Source: Gammaproteobacteria bacterium
GTDB taxonomy: Bacteria; Pseudomonadota; Gammaproteobacteria; Steroidobacterales; Steroidobacteraceae
Direction of reading: 5' to 3'
Assembly (NCBI GenBank): GCA_028293725.1
Contig: JAQGOE010000063.1
Location: 1 to 11,404, forward strand
Length of the DNA stretch: 11,404 nt
The translations under genes and the position numbers were made by a program. Below the pieces are notes generated by a model, which had not been told where the DNA came from, made no database searches, and worked only from the letters and a program-made list of their open reading frames with translations. Each line of letters starts with the position of its first letter. The first letter of the stretch is position 1. Shown here piece after piece: positions 5,927 through 11,404 of the stretch.

Positions 5927-8380
5927 ATGACCAAGGTAAGGGCCCATGTAGCGCTGACGATCGCTTCGGCGATGAGTGCGCTCGCATTCGGGCAAACGAC
6001 AGCGTTCGCACAGACCGCGTCGGCTGCAGATCAGACCGCCGCGGCACCCACGGACGCGCTTCAGGAAGTCGTCGTTACGGCTGAGTTCCGTAAGGAAAGG
6101 CTGCAGGAGACCCCGATCGCCATCACCGCTGTCAACGCCGAGGCGATGGAACAGCGGAACATGACCAACCTGATCGACGTCGCCAACGTTGCGCCCAACG
6201 TCACGATGTTCGAGAACTCCGCTGCCTACGGTAAGACGAACGCCGCGTTCATTCGCGGCATCGGCCAGGCCGACTTCAACCTGGCGGCTGGCGAGCCCGG
6301 TGTCGGTATCTATATTGACGACGTCTATTTTGCGACCACGCTGGGTTCCGCATTCGACCTGTACGACCTGGACAGCGTGGAAATTCTGCGCGGTCCGCAA
6401 GGCACGCTGCAGGGTAAGAACTCGATCGGTGGCGCCGTCAACATGCACTCGAAGAAGCCCACCGGCTCCGATTCCGGGTATGTCGATGTCACCCTGGGTG
6501 ATTTCAGCCGCCGCGACTTCAAAGCGGCGTACGACATGAAGGTGACGGACGACATTTTCCTGCGTGTCTCTGCGTTCGAGCAGCATCGTGCCGGCTACGT
6601 AACCCGGGCGAGCTACGCATGCGCCAATCCGCAGCCGACGGCGGGCTCGACCGCCACCACGGATTCGCGAGGCTATACAGTCAATCCCCTTGCACCCAAC
6701 TACCTGCAGGGAAATGCACCCAACACGCTCGGCGGCAGCTGCGCGATCGGTACCGAAGGTGGCATCGACGTCCGCGGCGCTCGCGGCCAGGTGCGCTGGC
6801 TCATCAACGACAACATGGAGAATAACTTCACCGGCTACGTGGTGGACGACAACTCCGAAGCCGCCGCCGAGACCCTGGTGGCGGTCCAGCCCGGTCCGCT
6901 CACGGGATTCAATTCCTACCTGCTCGCCAAGTACGGCCAGCAGTTCGACAGCCGCTTCCTCACGAAGAACTTCTACACGACCTACTCGAATTTCTACGAC
7001 CTGGACCTGCAGGAATCGATTCCCAACACCAACTCCATGCACCAGTGGGGCTTCAGCGACGTCTTCGATTGGGACCTCGGCGGGAATACGCATTTCAAGT
7101 CCATCTCATCCTACCTGGGGTACTGGACGGACTTCTCCGACGATCAGAGCAACTCTCCGCTACCGCTCGCCTGGGCGTACAACCTGGTCGATCACCAGCA
7201 GTTCACGCAGGAATTCCGCCTCACCGGCAAGGCACTGCCCGACGGCCAGCTCGATTGGGCGACCGGGGCGTTCTATTTTCGTGGCACCAGCCTGAACCGC
7301 GGCCAGGTCAACGTCGCCCTGCTCGGCGGCGCCGTTGGCCCCGCACGCGGCCTGAACTTCCAGCAGAACAGCCCGGCACTCGATCAGAACGAAGCGGTCT
7401 TCGCCCAGGCGACCGAGCACCTGACTGACAAGCTGGACCTGACCGCGGGTGTTCGCGGGACGCACGAAGACAAGTCGTACACCTATCAGAGCTTCTTCGG
7501 ACGAGTCGGCCCCTACGGCGTCAAATACAGTCACGTGGACTGGAAGGCAAACGTCGGCTACAAGATCACCTCCGATGTGCTGGCCTATGCGTCGGTTTCC
7601 ACCGGCTTCCGTGGCGGCGGGTTCAACCCGCGTCCCTTTGCGCAGTCGCAGATCAACCAATTCCAGCCGGAAAAGCTGACGGAATACGAGATCGGTCTCA
7701 AGAGCGACTGGTTCGACCATCGCCTGCGCGCGAACGTTGCCGCGTACTACGGTAACTACACCAACCTGCAATTCAACTCGCAGACCCTCGACGCCAACGG
7801 TGTGCCGTACACCGGTATCACCAATGTGGGTGGCGCCAACATCTCCGGCTACGAGGTGGAGCTCAGTGCCCGGCCGTTCGGCGCTCTGACCATCGATGCA
7901 TCGATGGGGTATACCGCGTTCTTCTATAAGAACCTCGGCGACAACGTGGGCTGCTCTGGCCCGAACGCCGCCGCTAATGCCCTGGCAGGACTGTGCGTCT
8001 CCGGAAATCCGTCGTACAGCGACTACCCGCGGGGCCAGCCCAAACTCAAGGCGAACGTAGGCGTGGCGTACGCGTTCAACGTTCCGGGCGGCAGCAGCAT
8101 TACTCCGCGTTTGGATGCGACCTATCAGACTAAGATGTACGCCGACGTCATCAACAACGGTCCCGGCGCGGCGATCATTGCGAGTCGCTTCCTGATGAAC
8201 GGTCGCGTGCAATGGGATGCCGCCAACGGCAAGTGGGCGGTCGCCTTCCTGGGCACCAACCTCACGAACAAGCAGTACTATGTGAGCCTGTTCGACCTGC
8301 GTCCCTTCGGCGAAGGCATGGAGTCGGGTCAGCCGGGTGCCCCACGCGAGTGGGCGGTTAACGTCCACTACAAGTTCTAA
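5927..8380 (+). CDS. TonB-dependent outer-membrane receptor
   Basis: An 817-residue protein from the ATG at 5927. A signal peptide (TKVRAHVALTIASAM, ending AFAQ near residue 29) is followed by a TonB-box-like ALQEVVVTA (44-52). The plug domain covers about 60-178, with FIRGIGQ, GIYIDDVYF, LDSVEILRGPQGTLQGKN and GGAVNMHSKKP. The rest is a 22-stranded-type barrel rich in aromatic and polar strands, ending in AVNVHYKF with the C-terminal Phe of the outer-membrane assembly signal. Four cysteines (232, 272, 676, 690) lie in likely surface loops and could form two disulfides. It imports a ligand across the outer membrane using TonB/ExbBD energy; the substrate is unknown, and the adjacent MFS gene favours an organic solute over iron alone. 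The ATG at 5927 has AGGGGGA at 5917-5923; an upstream in-frame start at 5855 lacks this and would mask the signal peptide. Confidence 0.92.
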   Translation: MTKVRAHVALTIASAMSALAFGQTTAFAQTASAADQTAAAPTDALQEVVVTAEFRKERLQETPIAITAVNAEAMEQRNMTNLIDVANVAPNVTMFENSAAYGKTNAAFIRGIGQADFNLAAGEPGVGIYIDDVYFATTLGSAFDLYDLDSVEILRGPQGTLQGKNSIGGAVNMHSKKPTGSDSGYVDVTLGDFSRRDFKAAYDMKVTDDIFLRVSAFEQHRAGYVTRASYACANPQPTAGSTATTDSRGYTVNPLAPNYLQGNAPNTLGGSCAIGTEGGIDVRGARGQVRWLINDNMENNFTGYVVDDNSEAAAETLVAVQPGPLTGFNSYLLAKYGQQFDSRFLTKNFYTTYSNFYDLDLQESIPNTNSMHQWGFSDVFDWDLGGNTHFKSISSYLGYWTDFSDDQSNSPLPLAWAYNLVDHQQFTQEFRLTGKALPDGQLDWATGAFYFRGTSLNRGQVNVALLGGAVGPARGLNFQQNSPALDQNEAVFAQATEHLTDKLDLTAGVRGTHEDKSYTYQSFFGRVGPYGVKYSHVDWKANVGYKITSDVLAYASVSTGFRGGGFNPRPFAQSQINQFQPEKLTEYEIGLKSDWFDHRLRANVAAYYGNYTNLQFNSQTLDANGVPYTGITNVGGANISGYEVELSARPFGALTIDASMGYTAFFYKNLGDNVGCSGPNAAANALAGLCVSGNPSYSDYPRGQPKLKANVGVAYAFNVPGGSSITPRLDATYQTKMYADVINNGPGAAIIASRFLMNGRVQWDAANGKWAVAFLGTNLTNKQYYVSLFDLRPFGEGMESGQPGAPREWAVNVHYKF

Positions 8381-8401
8381 CGGCCCGGTTATAACGACCG
8401 C

Positions 8402-8448
8402 GGGAATGCGCGCCGCACCTCCAAAGTGCAGCGCGCATTCCCATTTTC
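8402..8448 (+). terminator. Strong intrinsic terminator after the TonB receptor gene
   Basis: A perfect 12-bp stem, GGGAATGCGCGC (8402-8413) with GCGCGCATTCCC (8431-8442), is extended past one mismatch by GCAC/GTGC around the loop CTCCAAA. ATTTTCC follows at 8443-8449. It begins 22 nt after the receptor stop, and it separates the receptor from glgP transcription. Confidence 0.85.
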
Positions 8449-8487
8449 CGCTCCTGGTGCGCGCGCCCTCCCGTCGTTACGCTTCCG

Positions 8488-8507
8488 TTCAGGCGTAAAG
8501 GCCTGAA
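8488..8507. promoter_or_regulatory. 7-bp inverted repeat in the glgP upstream region
   Basis: TTCAGGC (8488-8494) and GCCTGAA (8501-8507) are perfect inverted arms around GTAAAG. A further GCCTGAA half lies at 8584-8590, closer to the glgP start. The dyad is 127 bp before the ATG and could be an operator. The rest of the 8449-8633 gap shows only a tandem 8-mer CATAGACG at 8609-8624 and no clear promoter boxes. Confidence 0.3.
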
Positions 8508-8633
8508 ATTCCTGCATTCCCCGCATCACGCGACGCACAACCTCGTTGTCGGGTCGCGTACGCACGGAATTTGCACGACAATGGCCTGAAGGGGGCGTCG
8601 TCCCCGACCATAGACGCATAGACGGCGACAACA

Positions 8634-11159
<2,526 letters not shown>

Positions 11160-11162
11160 CTC

Positions 11163-11404
11163 TTAAGTTTCGTCGCCGTCGTCACTGAAAATCTCCCTCA
11201 GATGTTCGACTTCGACACGGGCGTCGACGATGGCCAATCCCTTTCCCAGTGCAGTCAACACCCCCATCAGAATGTTGAGGGCGACGTTTCGGCCTGCCTC
11301 CAAGTCCGCTATGGTTTGGCGGCGACAGCCCACCCGCTCGGCGACCCACTCCTGCGTGCGACCGCGCGCCTTACGCTCGGCGCGGACTAGGGAGCCCAGT
11401 TCTT
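11163..11404 (-). CDS. HipB-like XRE-family helix-turn-helix protein, C-terminal part (5' end outside window)
   Basis: Reading the minus strand from the right edge, an open frame of 79 residues runs to TAA (complement of 11163-11165). It begins ELGSLVRAERKARGRTQEWV, and continues AERVGCRRQTIADLEAGRN, which is a textbook Xre/HipB helix-turn-helix (TQ at helix 2, QTIADLE recognition helix). Then come VALNILMGVLTALGKGLAIVD, as in HipB where the domain ends with a short beta strand, and an acidic tail (EIFSDDGDET). Only a few N-terminal residues appear to be missing. HipB proteins are antitoxins and autorepressors, usually followed by hipA; here the gene is followed on its own strand by convergent glgP, so no HipA lies downstream. 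A stand-alone regulator, or a toxin gene upstream outside the window, remains possible. Confidence 0.8.
   Translation of the reverse strand, partial: ELGSLVRAERKARGRTQEWVAERVGCRRQTIADLEAGRNVALNILMGVLTALGKGLAIVDARVEVEHLREIFSDDGDET

Noticed and set aside
5915..8368. Two long reverse-strand frames (392 and 402 codons) opposite the TonB receptor
   Set aside because: The forward strand gives a complete receptor with signal peptide, plug and barrel end; the antisense products resemble no family.
11202..11390. Small forward frame after glgP
   Set aside because: The minus strand of the same segment encodes a clear helix-turn-helix domain; the forward product has no family features.

Overview
The window is GC-rich, densely coded DNA, with long spurious reverse-strand reading frames that are typical of high-GC genomes. 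Several things suggest a Gram-negative proteobacterium: a TonB-dependent outer-membrane receptor, a Spinster-like MFS transporter, Shine-Dalgarno-led starts and an MxaK/MxaL-type gene pair. The combination resembles Gammaproteobacteria of the Steroidobacterales/Nevskiales type. That placement is inferred from gene content only and has not been searched.

Layout, left to right, all on the + strand except the last gene. (1) Positions 3-1401 hold the 3' end of a MoxR/vWA-type operon: a truncated MxaK-like protein, then an MxaL-like von Willebrand A membrane protein. A degenerate short repeat carrying several ATG codons lies across their junction. (2) Positions 1439-3472 encode an exported alkaline-phosphatase-superfamily (type I phosphodiesterase-like) enzyme, preceded by a perfect 17-bp dyad. 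(3) Positions 3550-4095 encode a DJ-1/PfpI-family protein. (4) Positions 4171-5619 encode a Spinster-like MFS permease whose ribosome binding site lies in the 3' arm of an 18-bp three-tier hairpin. (5) A 307-bp intergenic region with two dyads precedes a TonB-dependent receptor (5927-8380), which ends at a strong intrinsic terminator. (6) Positions 8634-11159 encode glycogen phosphorylase (GlgP). (7) On the minus strand, a HipB-like XRE antitoxin/regulator runs off the right edge and converges on glgP with only 3 bp between the stop codons.

The MFS permease and TonB receptor together look like an outer- plus inner-membrane uptake route for an unidentified substrate. The phosphodiesterase and DJ-1 protein lie upstream on the same strand and could be co-expressed, but nothing proves it. 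Glycogen phosphorylase is separate, because a terminator lies in front of it. I see no CRISPR array, rRNA, tRNA, insertion sequence or phage gene, and no convincing undescribed multi-gene system. The most interesting signals are regulatory: the hairpin that hides the MFS ribosome binding site, the dyad before the phosphodiesterase, the ATG-bearing repeat between the mxaK- and mxaL-like genes, and the edge HipB-like gene with no HipA partner next to it on the visible side.
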